DNA from: Bugula neritina
Lineage: Eukaryota; Bryozoa; Gymnolaemata; Cheilostomatida; Bugulidae
Direction of reading: 5' to 3'
Assembly: GCA_964035545.1 (NCBI GenBank)
Contig: OZ037769.1
Coordinates: forward strand, 10,485,133-10,549,132
Length of the DNA: 64,000 nt
Part shown: positions 16,582 through 28,092 of the stretch, piece after piece
Position numbering within the stretch: the first letter of the stretch is position 1
Layout: every line of letters begins with the position of its first letter
The notes under the pieces: model-generated
Told to the model about the DNA's origin: nothing
What the model saw: only the letters and a program-made list of their open reading frames with translations
Databases searched by the model: none
Translations under genes and position numbers: made by a program

Positions 16582-19500
16582 CTAATTTTCCACAACCACT
16601 TTAGGGTTTAACTTGTGTAGTTCCTCTACTAAGACTCCTTTGATGCCATAAATCTGGAGTTTGCGTAAAGGAGCGGATGAAGATACCAAGTCACGGACAC
16701 CTGCTTCATTGATACTGCAGAAGTTCAACTTCAAGTCAGTCATGTGACCTGAGGTGGCTGCTATGATCTCTAGAGAACTGTTTGTGATGGGGTTGGCACT
16801 GACATCTAAACTCTGCAACATCCTGCAGTTATGCAACAAAGTACTCAAAGACACATCCGTCACGCACTCCTTGCAAGAACTAACCTCTAAAGTCTTCAAA
16901 TTACTGAGCCCGCACGAGATTTCAACAAGCGACTTTTGGGTTAGGCTGCTGCATTGGGATAGAACAAGTTGCTCAAGTTTAGGACAACTTTTCACGATTT
17001 GTCTCAAACAACTGTCTCTTAGCTGCTTCATGCTCTTCATATTCAAGCTTTTCAGCAGCGGAAGTTGACTTAGACTGTGCATTACTTGACTAGAGCTGAA
17101 TCTGTGGCATTGACCTACATTTAGTGTTTCAAGTTGTTTGCAGCTGGCTAACCGTGACAGAGTAGAGTTACTAAGTTTAAAACAGCCTTGAACTTCTAAC
17201 TGATGCAGTTGATGACATACACTTTCTAACACTTGTAATAAACTGGAATCGGTTATCATTTGGTTGCCGTTTAGTAGAAGGCATGTGACATTGTTTAAAC
17301 TTTCTGCGACCAACTCGATATCTCGATCAGAAAGGTTACACCAGGAGATGTCTAAGTATCGGATGTTTGGGCAATGAAGGAGAGCGTGATGTAGCAATAC
17401 CTCCCCAGTCATGGGGGACATCACACAGCTGGCTGTTGATAGATGATTCAGACTTTTACCAAGACTGGAAAACATTTCTCGCATCCCCTTATTGGAAACA
17501 CTTAGGCCATTCAGTTTGACTCCAGCACACTGGTTGATTGACAAGCGCTCCGGTTTCAAAGCTCCAATTTTTACCAGCTCTTCATCCGACAGCTCCTTTT
17601 TGTATAAATTGATTTTAGTCCAAAGACTTCTATCATGAGAGATCCTATTAAAGTCATGGCATGTGAGCATAAAAGAGTGGAGATCAGACAAAGGTAGACA
17701 AGAGAGAATGTGCAGCCATATTTCTTCTGGAAGACACTGCCAAATAGACAAATCACCGGCTTGTATCCGAGGAGACAACTCTCTATACACATCGTAAGTT
17801 CGTAATGCTATGTCATTGAAACACTTGCTATCGTAACTAGTCAGTTGATCGGTTGCTGGGAGTTGCTGAAACTGTTGGGAAGAAAAAAGCTCCTTCTTTC
17901 TACTCTGCTGTTGGACTCTTCTTTTAATTTCTTTAGCAATTTCCTTTGGCTTCTTCTGAACTCTTAACTTAATTTCTCTGGCGATCTGTTTAGTTTGGGA
18001 AGTGTCAGCCGGTGCAGGCTTTAAGGGCAATCCAGATGTTGACACTGAATTCGGAACAGCAGCTGACTTGGGTTTAGTTGACGTCGATTTAGAAAGTTTT
18101 GACTTTACTGACTTCTGTTTAGATTTTGTTAGTTTCGGTGACAGCAGATTTAGATCTATAGGAGGAACTAAATCGATATCTCCATTCGCCACCCGATTAG
18201 GAAATGGTGGAGAAAAGTGAGGATTCTGCAAAATGTAATGAATTTATCTTGTAATCAACAAGAATTGAGGTATAGTAGGTGTAGTAATGAATAAATGGGG
18301 AAAAGCCTGTGTTTTAGAAAACAAATGTAGCAAAAACATGATGCTCTTTTGATAATTTTCGCCAGAGCCCCCCAAACTAAAACTCAGAGAGAAAATTACA
18401 GAATGTAGACAATTAAAGTTTCTCAGTTACTGCACCTAAATATCTGCAAGTGGGCAAACAACAAAAAAACAAAACTATATTTGCCACAAGTTTTATTGAG
18501 AACAGGTTCTACTATCTTCTTCACCAAACTGCAAACCTCACCAGTAGATTACCCATGCTGACGAATTTTTTGAAAATAATATATTATTGTGGGCACAAAG
18601 GTGCACTAATTGCGCCCCTAAAAATGCTGCCTCTTAGTCTAGGCAATAAAATATAAGCTTGGTCACCACAAAGAACTAGCAAACCTGTTCTACTCTTAAT
18701 GGTGATCGAGCAGAACGGATACAATAGAAACAATGAGATTTGCAGTCTAACAGAAAAACCTTCACTCTGACATTAAAATATGCTAAAACAATATCAAAAT
18801 TATATTCTGAAATTACCAAAGCTTACCCATACTTTATCTTTTGGTGAGTTTGTTTTCTTAACCACATCATCCACAAACTGTGGTTCACATTGCTCATTTA
18901 GCTTTAGAGTTCGAGATGTCGTTGGAGTTGTAAAGCCATTTCCATTACCAAGTAATAAAGTTCCTTTTTCAGTTTCTTTCTCAATTACAGGAATCTGAAA
19001 TGACATCATAAGAGGCCACGTCATTAACATACTGCCAAAAGCGAATGTTTCAGCTTTAAAGAATAAACACATGTCATGCAATACCTGGGTGCATTATTAG
19101 CAAAATTATTTTTAGTTACTTATGCAGGCAGACTTAAGGAAAGTACAGGCAGCATAAGAAGAACATATATTCACTTACTGGGGGAACCGGAGAACTATCA
19201 CTGCATTCTCCAGAAAGAGAGAGAGCAGAACTAGAATGACTAGTTGAATGACTAACTTCACCTGAAGTCTGCAAATACATAACCACTTATACAATATCAG
19301 GGTTAGATTAAACAACTTTATTCAATTAAGCCAGACAGCAAAAAGCATTTTTATAACACACAAAGTAATGTTAGCTTAGTGAGACCACCATAAATGAAAC
19401 ACCTGTCTAAGAAATTGATAGCTTGACTGGAACTTAGTATCTAGTACTATCATTTCTATTAATGGTAAAATTAGATTACATCGTGCACAGGATAATTGCT

Positions 19501-21410
19501 AGTTCCTTGAGTATATTATTAAAATTAATTTATGAGTTTGAAGAAAGCGCATACAATAAAAAAGTTATTGTTTTTCTAAAATTGTGGTGTAGTGGCACGA
19601 GCTCCAAAAGGTATAAATTCGCATACTATGCATCATTTTCATTAGAATTACTTTAGTATTCATAGTGAAAGTACAGACTGTGAGTGAGTAAGTTACAAAA
19701 AGAGTATTAAAATTTAAGTCAGTTCACTGAGCAACATATTAAAAATGGTGCCTATTATACCTAATGTGCATTTAGTTTAGGAACAAAGACTTTGATTTAT
19801 TCATTCAAGAATATTAAAGTGGAAGATGGATTATAAATGATCAGTTTTTTTGGTAAAGTCAAAATGATTAAGTTTTAGATTGAAAGTCTAGGGTGACAGC
19901 TTTTAAAGTCATCAAACTATTATAGGAGCTAAAAATTTATGACTTTCGACTTTCAAGCAGTGCATTTAAAGCTAAACTGATTATCTCGAGCTAGTAAGAG
20001 CTACTTAGGGGTGCTCATAGAGTTGAATAAATCTGTCTGCAGGTTTTCTTGCTCGATCACAAGTTCTGCTAAACTATTTTGTTCGTATTGTAAATAAAAA
20101 AGTTTTAAACTGCAGTTAAACAATTTACAGCTACACAACATATATCATGTATCTATTTCCAGGTAGAAACTTTATGCTTTTCATAACTTAATACAAACGT
20201 AAAAACTTTCTATAGAGTAAAATATAGTATGGCCTCTTACCAAAACATTGGAAAAGTTGAGCTCAGCTTCTTTTGAGCCAACCCAGGTATCTACAAGAGG
20301 GTCTTTAATGTCACTAATGTACTCCTTTTCTTTTACAGTACTTTTGAAAGTATCTTCCATTTGAAGCTGTTGGTTCAACTGATTACCATCAGAAACTGAA
20401 GAAGTGAAGTCCATATTTGACATCTTTGGTGAAGTGCCACATTTGTCAGAAGAATTTTGCTGCAGCTCCGATTCTGAATCACTAGAGCAACTATACGAAG
20501 GATAACTACGGATAGCGTCTTCAAATGTGCAGAGCTTAATTCCGTTCTCCTCCAGCAATGAGGGCGACAACCATGCATTTATAGGATGGTAAGAGTCAAC
20601 AACAGAAGAACTTGGTAGTCTATCGCTGCTTAAAGAGATGCAATCACTCGTATACTTTTTCTCAGTTTCTTTCTGTGTATACAAAATAGTGCTGGCGTCA
20701 GTTTTGTCCTGTTCCAACGAAGACTCTAATTTAATATCTTTGCCTGTTTTAGATGGGGAATAATTTTCATTATGATCACAATCCTTTAAATGCTTCATAT
20801 TTCTACTAGACTTTGTCTTACTACTAGTACTAGCAGAGGAAGTTGACTTATAGCTATTATTAATGTTTGAGTCATAAGCACGAGAATGTTCATTTGAGTC
20901 GTTAAAAAAACCCGTTGACACGCTACCTTTCTGTAGTTGTGGTACATCTTTTACATTTGCTTTGCCATAGATGTCTTTAGCTAGATAAGATACATTAACG
21001 CGTTTGGTCTTTTGCTCGTAGTTATGATTAGTTGCGGTTGGAAGCTCCCACCAATCGTTGAGATCGCCTATGTTGGGGCGGTTGGAACACTCAGAAAGTT
21101 CTTTAAACAAATTGTTGGTGGCTAGCAAAGAAGTATTTTGTACCTGATTGTCGTTTTCATATTGAGATCCTAAGAATGATAGCTTCTTTTTCTGGCAGCC
21201 ATACGGTGTATCAAAATCATGGTGATAATCAGAGCAATACTTGGAGTTAGCTTTATACTCGCAATCACGTCCAGATGACAGTGGGAAATGAGATGATAGT
21301 ACACTGGGTCTGTGAGTACGCAGTCCTAGCTCTACACTATACTCTCTTATTTTATTTTGGTGAACTTTGTGTCTACTCAATCTACAACTACTAGTATTAG
21401 ACATGTCCAT
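16582..21410 (-). CDS. F-box and leucine-rich-repeat protein, 1023 aa, four exons
   Basis: Exons (minus strand) 21410-20241, 19268-19179, 18994-18827 and 18225-16582 all join in phase 0 with canonical splice sites, giving 390+30+56+547 residues. The F-box lies at about residues 637-683 (LSIWQCLPEEIWLHILSCLP.., ending LWTKINLY). It is followed by a run of about a dozen LRRs of the Cys-containing F-box type (for example LRYLDISWCN-like, LEVQGCFKLS, LVLSQCSSLT) to the C-terminus. Such proteins are substrate receptors of SCF ubiquitin ligases: the F-box binds Skp1 and the LRRs bind substrate. The first 630 residues are Ser/Lys/Asn-rich and mostly low complexity. They include short aromatic islands (NDWWELPTA, YHPINAWLS) and a duplicated basic motif (REIKLRVQ, KEIKRRVQ) just before the F-box. 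Length and N-terminus are unusual for FBXL proteins; I cannot assign a specific orthologue. Confidence 0.88.
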
Positions 21411-22061
21411 TTAATTTTAAGCAATGACACGCGTAGGATTCGAGGCCGCCATTTTCAAAACACCGATTGTGACCATGACAATTATTCTACGCCCAAACAC
21501 TTTTTCGGAATTATCAACGAACCATCCATATAAAACACGACGTGTTTCAAGTACTTCACTGCGAATATATAAAATACCGACAACTCCTACTTATTTAGCT
21601 AAAATTATCTTCACACACAATATTATATATGCAGAAAAGCATTGTTGGTATTTGTGTATGCATTATGTAGCTCACTTATAGTAGACTAATCTTGAGCGTG
21701 CAACAAGTTTGATCGATTATAAATACAACAAAATAAAGTTGCTATTGCAGAAATTGTAAAGGTATTTGAACATTGAATGTCAATGCTAAACAATTGTTAT
21801 TTTGCTATACTGCTGTTCTTGCAGCCAACTCACAACAAATACATCAAAAGAACATGGCGAATATTACAGGTTTTCTTGCATAAGATTGCCAACAGATAAG
21901 AGATACGATATAGTTACAAATTACATATATTTATAGTATAGCAATACAACACTATGATAATAATAACAAAATGCATGAGTAACAGTCACTGTAAGTTATT
22001 ACATTACTTTGTGCAAAAATTCGTTTGGATAAATTACCAAACATTTGTATTTTCATTATAT
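21411..22061. other. Upstream region of the F-box gene, AT-rich
   Basis: Contains the presumed promoter of the minus-strand F-box gene. An 85-codon plus-strand frame at 21424-21681 has no domain and is probably chance. Element A begins 652 bp upstream of the F-box start codon. Confidence 0.4.
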
Positions 22062-22470
22062 TGTGATAGATTTTAGTAGTGCAAGTATTATGGTATTAAT
22101 CGAAAAGGTTTACTCTATATTGTTTTATGTATCTTGTGAGTTCGACACTGTCGGAGTGTAGCTATGGGCAGTAGTGGCACCATTAGTAGCCACCAATCAG
22201 GACAATGACATTAATTGATAGCAGGTGGAGCTAGCTACTCGTAGTTGCAGTGCGCTGAGTAGCTAGCCGGCAGAGCAGCTTGGGACTTCATTTAGAACAG
22301 TTGTGTATTAAAGCTCACTAATTATGTAATCGTTTCTATTCATGCTAGCAGTAAATAACCTACTTGTATTTGTGTAAATAATAAAGTATCTTATCGTAAA
22401 CAACCTGTCGCAGTGGCTTTGATTAAGTAGACCCACAAATAATAATAGTGAACTGGCAAAATTCACTACA
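22062..22470 (+). repeat. 5' LTR of element A
   Basis: 409 bp, begins TGTGATAGATTT and ends TTCACTACA. It contains AATAAAG at about 22379, the likely poly(A) signal marking the R region. No difference from the 3' LTR was seen by eye. Confidence 0.95.
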
Positions 22471-22471
22471 C

Positions 22472-22489
22472 TGGTGGCAGCGGTGGGAT
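22472..22489 (+). promoter_or_regulatory. Primer binding site, tRNA-Leu type
   Basis: TGGTGGCAGCGGTGGGAT begins one base after the 5' LTR. It is complementary to the 3' end of animal tRNA-Leu including the added CCA (ATCCCACCGCTGCCACCA). Confidence 0.85.
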
Positions 22490-22525
22490 CTCACTTAATA
22501 CAAATGCCCCTAGTCAGGGAGTAAG

Positions 22526-23395
22526 ATGGCCGACGAAGTCGTCGACGCGCCCCGACAGGAGCCAGCAGCAATAGAGGAGGATCACATAGGCGGCCCAGCG
22601 CTGCCTATGGACAGGTACCACTTGCGGGCTCCCACCTTCTCTGGAGAAGAAGATGTGGAGCAATTCATCACTGAGTTCAGTGATGTGGCGGACATCTGCG
22701 GATGGCCGAACAGGGTTACTCTGATCCAGCTGCGGTTGTGTCTGACAGGGCCGGCTAAACCCTATGGGATAAGCCAGAATGTCGGTGACATATTTGAAGC
22801 AATACGAGCTAGGTTTGGATTAACCGCTCGAGATGCTCGCGTGCAACTGCAGAGTCTTAGGAGAAATCCTAAGACCAATCTGCGAGAGCACGCTACCGTA
22901 GTCGAACGACTGGCACAAGTTGCTTACAGCGACTTGCCTGCCGATGGTCGACAGAGCCTAGCACTGGATGCATTCCTCCAGTCTATTAACAACCTCGGTC
23001 TTAAACAGCATCTGCTGGTGGCCGAAGTTGAGACTATGGAGAGAGCTCTAAGACTTGGGAATGCCTATTTCCAAGCCGACAGTGCAAGTCGACCTGGCGC
23101 GACAGTACAGCAAGTCGGGGCAGACGACGTGTCGACGTCGTCAACGAAGACAGCTGTACAAGTCGCAGCGGCAGCAGCAGACGAATCTAGCTTAACCACG
23201 AGCTTGATTCGAGAACTGCTCGCCGAGTTCAGGCAACTGCGCCAGCAGGCGACAGCCGAGAGACCCAAGAGGTCGTCGGTAGCTGTCGCCGACAGGCACG
23301 GCCCCGTATGCTGGGGCTGTGGTAGTGGTGGGCACTTCCTACGAAGTTGCCCCCGCGGCAGTGGGAGGCGGTTAAACAGCGACGGCCCACGGTAA
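22526..23395 (+). CDS. gag: Element A gag (capsid/nucleocapsid), 289 aa
   Basis: The first ORF of element A, starting at the ATG 55 bp after the LTR. The N-terminal two-thirds is a retrotransposon Gag domain that would assemble the particle. The C-terminus carries one CCHC zinc knuckle (CWGCGSGGHFLRSC), which packages RNA. Only a single knuckle is present. The stop at 23393-23395 lies within the hairpin of the frameshift signal, so a minority of ribosomes would continue into pol. Confidence 0.93.
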   Translation: MADEVVDAPRQEPAAIEEDHIGGPALPMDRYHLRAPTFSGEEDVEQFITEFSDVADICGWPNRVTLIQLRLCLTGPAKPYGISQNVGDIFEAIRARFGLTARDARVQLQSLRRNPKTNLREHATVVERLAQVAYSDLPADGRQSLALDAFLQSINNLGLKQHLLVAEVETMERALRLGNAYFQADSASRPGATVQQVGADDVSTSSTKTAVQVAAAAADESSLTTSLIRELLAEFRQLRQQATAERPKRSSVAVADRHGPVCWGCGSGGHFLRSCPRGSGRRLNSDGPR

Positions 23396-23414
23396 CTTCC
23401 GCCTACCGTGGGCC
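23371..23414 (+). promoter_or_regulatory. -1 programmed ribosomal frameshift signal
   Basis: Slippery heptamer GTTAAAC at 23371-23377 is in the correct register (gag codons TTA AAC; after slipping GTT AAA). A 6-nt spacer (23378-23383) follows, then a perfect 11-bp hairpin: 23384-23394 pairs with 23404-23414 around a 9-nt loop. The gag stop codon lies in the 5' arm. The same heptamer is used by the arterivirus EAV, which supports its function. Confidence 0.85.
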
Positions 23415-26400
23415 CGAGTTTAACCCCCCAAGGCAAAGGCTACGGCCCCCACCCCATCGGGTGAGGAGGCCGCCTTCGCCAGAGTGGCAAGTCCCAAGGA
23501 GAGTGAGTCGGCCGCAAGGCCCACCAATACCTCCGGCTTGGGCACTCAAAAACCGCTTTGAAGGTTTGCTTGATGAGGGAGTGAACGACGAATGGGAGCA
23601 CAACAGGGATTTTCCTCGGTTGCCCACACGAGCATCAGTCCGAGAATTCACTCGGCCGCCCGTGTGTGAGCGAGACCGAGACGTACCCTGCCCGCCCATG
23701 CAACGTCGACGACCCCCTCGCAACCGAAAAGCACAGGTGCATCCCCAATTCCATGCACATGAGGTGTCGCCTCAAGAGACAAATCGCTCAGTGAGCGCCC
23801 AGCCATATGGAAGCAGCTATTTCCTCCCCGGCAAAATTGCTGGTAAAGCTGCCACATTCCTGTTGGATACTGGGTGTACCACAAATCTACTGAGTCGACG
23901 TCTCTTCGATACTCTCAGTGCCAAGGACAGGGCTAGCCTAGAACCATATGAGGGGGAACACGGCACGTTGGCGGACGGGTCGTGTATTCCTTTCTATGGG
24001 GTAATCCAGTTGACTGGTAGAGTCCGTGATCAGATGATCAGTGAGACCTTCATCGTCAGTCAACTCAAGGAGGATGCCATCTTGGGCATGCCATTTCTGA
24101 AGCGACACAGGTGCTACATCGACTTTAGCAAGTCGGCAGTAGTGATGGCGGGGCGTGAGCTGGCCTGTGTCGACCGATTTGGCCGACCCTTGGTGGGGGG
24201 AGTGCAGGTGGTACAGCGCTGTACTGTACCTGGGCGCTCCCGGGCTACAGTTCGCTGCAGAGTGAACTGTAGGGAGATCTCCGAGCTCGGAGTGGTGGAA
24301 GGTGCACTGGGGGGCGTCCAGCTCGCTAACAGTCTGAATAGACTGGATGAGCGGAGGGAGTTCCTGGTCCAGTGTGTAAACCCTTTCACGGAGCCGGTAG
24401 AATTACCGGCTGGGTCTCTAGTAGGGAAGTTCCACTCCGTGCAAGAGGAGGATGTAGGGCCCGCGCTGGAAACAGCGGGCGGTGCCCGGGGAGTACCCAC
24501 TAGAGACGGCAGGGGGCCGGTGCCTGAACACGTAGCAGAGTTGTACGAGGATGCCTGTGATGGCTGCGAGAGCAAGCGAGAACGCCTGGAGATGGCGCGG
24601 CTACTCTCTGAGTACAAGGATGTGTTCAGTTGCGGCGACCATGACATGGGTCTGACTGAGACGGTTCGTCATGAGATACCCCTGGCGGCGGGGACGGTGC
24701 CGATTCGGCAGCCGACCCGCCGGTTAGGTCCTGAGAAGGAGAGAGAAGTGAGCCGTCAGGTGCAAGACCTTCTGAACCGGGACCTGATTGAGCCAGGCCA
24801 TGGGGCCTGGAGTTCTCCAGTCGTCCTGGTTCGGAAAAAGGATGGTAGCTGGAGGTTTTGCGTTGATTATCGCAGGCTGAACAGCGTGACCATCCAGGAC
24901 GCTTACCCTCTCCCGAGGATCGATGAGTCGCTCGATGCCTTAGCTGGTAGCAAGTTCTTCAGCACGTTAGACTTGTTAAGCGGGTATTGGCAGGTGCCCC
25001 TGAGTCCTGAAGCACAGGACAAGGCCGCGTTTATAACGCGGGATGGGCTCTGGAAATGGAAGGTGTTGCCATTCGGACTTACGTCCGCACCAGCCACCTT
25101 CCAGCGACTCATGGAGCAGGTCCTGAGTGGACTGCACTGGAAGACCTTGCTCATATATCTCGATGATGTCATCGTCATCTCCCCCGACTTCGACACACAT
25201 GTCAGTCGACTCAGGGAGGTGTTCGACAGACTCCGAGCTGCTAACCTGAAGCTGAAGCCCTCGAAGTGTGCATTACTGCAACGCGAGGTCAAGTACCTGG
25301 GCCATGTAGTTGGTCGAGACGGGGTCGCCACCGACCCCGAGAAGGTACGGGCCGTGAGGGACTGGGCCGTTCCTGTCGACCTCTCTGAATTGCGGGCGTT
25401 CCTGGGGCTGGTAGGGTACTATCGTCAGTACATACCAGGCTTCGCAGGAATTGCACAGCCGTTAAATCGGCTGACCGCAAAGGGGGTGCGATGGCAGTGG
25501 ACGCAGGTTGAGCAGAAGGCATTTGACCACCTGAAGGATCGCCTGGTGGAAGCACCCATCTTGGCGTATCCTGACCCTGCGAAGGAGTACATTTTGGATA
25601 CTGATGCCAGTAACCATAATGTGGGGGCTGTGCTATCGCAGGTCCAAGATGGTCGCGAGGTGGTGGTGGCTTACTATAGCAAGGCCCTGTCGGCGCCTGA
25701 GAAGAACTACTGTACAACCAGGAGGGAACTCTTGGCAGTAGTCAAGGCGGTCAAACACTTTAGACCATATCTATATGGGCGCACATTCCGGCTTCGGACG
25801 GATCATGCGTCCCTGATATGGCTGTGTCGACGGGCAGAACCATCCAGCCAAGTGGCGCGCTGGCTAGAGATCCTGGCAGAGTTTTCTTATCGGATCGAGC
25901 ATCGACCCGGTAAGAAACACGGTAATGCAGATGGACTCAGCCGCCGCCAGGCAGATGGGTGTAAGCAATGCCAGAATATCGAGCGCAGGGACGGTGGACC
26001 CCCTCGCTCGGACGTCGAAGCGCAGTTGGGGAAAGCGGGTGTGTACAGCTGGGAAGAAGGGCAACTCCTGTCCGAATCACCCAACAAAGCTGTTAACAAC
26101 CTTCACGCAAACCCCACGTTGCTTCGGAACGTCAGGGAGCTATGCCGGCTCCAGTCCACGCTACCAGGAGTGGTAGCTGACCTAGTCCGGGCCAAGAAGG
26201 AGGGACGGCGGCCGAGTGAGGCCGAACAGCGAGTGAAGAGTACTGAGTTTAAGTACTTCTGTGACCGCTGGGACTCCCTAAGGTTCAACAGCGATGGGCT
26301 GCTAACGATTACGTTGGCAGTCGGCACCAATCGCAGTGAACGAGAGAGGGTAGTCTGCCCGTCAGCTCTGCGGCGGGAGTTGATCTGGGACACCCATAAG

Positions 26401-27852
26401 CAAGCTCACGCAGGAGCTAGCCGGGTGATCAGGTGTCTTCAACTCCAGTGGTTTTGGCCCGGTATGACCCGGGATGTCCGACTCCGGGTGCGGAAGTGCG
26501 AGGTGTGCCAAGCTAGTAAGCATGGCCGCCCCACTGAGACCGCAGGGAGGCGTCGCCTCCATGCCGGTCGTCCGTGGCAGGTGGTTGCTGTCGATCTGGT
26601 AGGCCCCATGCCCACTACAGCGAGAGGTAATAACTGGATACTGGTATTAACTGACCATTTCACGCGGTGGTCTGATGCACTGGCCATTCCAGATGCGTCG
26701 GCCCCCTCGGTGGCCAGAGCTCTGGATCAACAGGTGTTCTGCTATTTCGGCTTGCCGGAGCAGATACACTCTGACCAGGGCGCCCAGTTTCAGTCGCAAC
26801 TTATGAGCGATCTCTGTAGAATGTGGGGGGTAAACCAGAGTCGGACGACCCCGTATCACCCGCAAGGGAACGGGGTCGTGGAGCGGAACAACCGAATGCT
26901 AGGGGACTCTCTGAGAAGCCTGCTTATCGGTAGGAGCCAGGAAGAGTGGGACTTGGTGTTGCCGCAGATCATGCGAGCGTACCGTAGTACCCCTCACTCC
27001 AGTACACTGGAGACCCCTAATTTTCTCATGCTGGGGAGAGAAACAAGGGTTCCTGAGCACGTAACCTATCATGTTCCGAATCCAGAGAGCAATGTCCACG
27101 ACTACGTGGACAAGCTCGTAAACTGCATGGGGACGGCTCACGAGGTGCTACGTGAGCAGCAGTGGCAGGTCAGGAGTGGTGACTCTGACGACCCACCCTT
27201 ATACAAGGTGGGGGACTGGGTCTGGATGACCAGTCATCGCCGCAGGCGCGGACAGGCAGCCAAGTTGCAGCCGAAGTTCGTAGGTCCCTACTGCGTAATT
27301 GAGGTAATGCCAAATCATACATACAAAGTGGAACGGTCTGGACAAGTGTCGGTCCAGAACGAGGCACGGCTTAAACCTCACTGGGCGAGTCCTGATGCGG
27401 CAGGTCAAGCACCTCCTCTCTTAGAGCCAGCTAGGCGCCCTCCTATGAGGGGGCGGCCCATGGCATATCGAGAGATTGAGGAGATACTGCCAGACCAGGA
27501 CGGGGCGGCTGATGCGTCAGCCGACCAGCCCCAACCTCCTCCACCCCAGGAAGAGGAGGTCGACGCACCTGAAGACCTGTCGGAGCCGGCCCCACCACCT
27601 GTGGAGCCGGTCGACAGGCCCATCGTTCCGGATGAGATGGAAATTCCTCAGGATACTGAGGGAGAGGCAGCTGGGGGAGGGCCACCCGTACTGGTGGACC
27701 CCCCCGTACTGGCGACACCACCCATGGTGGAAGAGTCGCCAGTCGCAGCAAACTCCCCGGTACCGTTGGACCGTAGCCAACGTACCAGGGCGCCACCATC
27801 TTATTTAAAAGACTTCTTGTGTGACTTGGTCGACATGCACAGTATTCTGTAG
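23371..27852 (+). CDS. pol: Element A pol (protease, reverse transcriptase, RNase H, integrase)
   Basis: Open from 23347, but expressed from the frameshift site at 23371 as a Gag-Pol fusion. Numbering from 23347: aspartic protease LLDTGC with Asp at about 174; RT with FCVDYRRLN and YLDD (Asp606, Asp607); RNase H with LDTDAS (Asp753); integrase zinc-binding H-x-H..CEVC motif; then the catalytic triad Asp1083, Asp1143, Glu1179 (D,D35E), followed by a GPY/F-type module (KFVGPY). About 200 Pro-rich acidic residues follow to the stop. No internal stops. All catalytic residues are present, so the enzyme set should be functional. Confidence 0.95.
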   Translation, partial: VKQRRPTVTSAYRGPEFNPPRQRLRPPPHRVRRPPSPEWQVPRRVSRPQGPPIPPAWALKNRFEGLLDEGVNDEWEHNRDFPRLPTRASVREFTRPPVCERDRDVPCPPMQRRRPPRNRKAQVHPQFHAHEVSPQETNRSVSAQPYGSSYFLPGKIAGKAATFLLDTGCTTNLLSRRLFDTLSAKDRASLEPYEGEHGTLADGSCIPFYGVIQLTGRVRDQMISETFIVSQLKEDAILGMPFLKRHRCYIDFSKSAVVMAGRELACVDRFGRPLVGGVQVVQRCTVPGRSRATVRCRVNCREISELGVVEGALGGVQLANSLNRLDERREFLVQCVNPFTEPVELPAGSLVGKFHSVQEEDVGPALETAGGARGVPTRDGRGPVPEHVAELYEDACDGCESKRERLEMARLLSEYKDVFSCGDHDMGLTETVRHEIPLAAGTVPIRQPTRRLGPEKEREVSRQVQDLLNRDLIEPGHGAWSSPVVLVRKKDGSWRFCVDYRRLNSVTIQDAYPLPRIDESLDALAGSKFFSTLDLLSGYWQVPLSPEAQDKAAFITRDGLWKWKVLPFGLTSAPATFQRLMEQVLSGLHWKTLLIYLDDVIVISPDFDTHVSRLREVFDRLRAANLKLKPSKCALLQREVKYLGHVVGRDGVATDPEKVRAVRDWAVPVDLSELRAFLGLVGYYRQYIPGFAGIAQPLNRLTAKGVRWQWTQVEQKAFDHLKDRLVEAPILAYPDPAKEYILDTDASNHNVGAVLSQVQDGREVVVAYYSKALSAPEKNYCTTRRELLAVVKAVKHFRPYLYGRTFRLRTDHASLIWLCRRAEPSSQVARWLEILAEFSYRIEHRPGKKHGNADGLSRRQADGCKQCQNIERRDGGPPRSDVEAQLGKAGVYSWEEGQLLSESPNKAVNNLHANPTLLRNVRELCRLQSTLPGVVADLVRAKKEGRRPSEAEQRVKSTEFKYFCDRWDSLRFNSDGLLTITLAVGTNRSERERVVCPSALRRELIWDTHKQAHAGASRVIRCLQLQWFWPGMTRDVRLRVRKCEVCQASKHGRPTETAGRRRLHAGRPWQVVAVDLVGPMPTTARGNNWILVLTDHFTRWSDALAIPDASAPSVARALDQQVFCYFGLPEQIHSDQGAQFQSQLMSDLCRMWGVNQSRTTPYHPQGNGVVERNNRMLGDSLRSLLIGRSQEEWDLVLPQIMRAYRSTPHSSTLETPNFLMLGRETRVPEHVTYHVPNPESNVHDYVDKLVNCMGTAHEVLREQQWQVRSGDSDDPPLYKVGDWVWMTSHRRRRGQAAKLQPKFVGPYCVIEVMPNHTYKVERSGQVSVQNEARLKPHWASPDAAGQAPPLLEPARRPPMRGRPMAYREIEEILPDQDGAADASADQPQPPPPQEEEVDAPEDLSEPAPPPVEPVDRPIVPDEMEIPQDTEGEAAGGGPPVLVDPPVLATPPMVEESPVAANSPVPLDRSQRTRAPPSYLKDFLCDLVDMHSIL

Positions 27853-28092
27853 CATGGCGACATTCACAAAGGAGTCTGGGGGAGCGAGGTAATTGATAGC
27901 AGGCGACCCAGTGGCGGATTGAATAGGTCAGCCGGGGGTCAGCAGAGCGTAGCCAAATCACAGCGTATAGGGTGTTACATAAGCACTCTAGCTGTGAGCG
28001 CTCTTTTCAATTACAGCTAGCAAACAGGCAGCACGTCTTTTGCAATAAATAATTTGGCTATCTACGAGCCCTAAGAAAGCAGCAGCATCATT

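Noticed and set aside
23403-27961. Many minus-strand and alternate-frame ORFs of 65-177 codons across element A
   Set aside because: Shadows of the GC-rich pol frame; no domain recognised in any of them.
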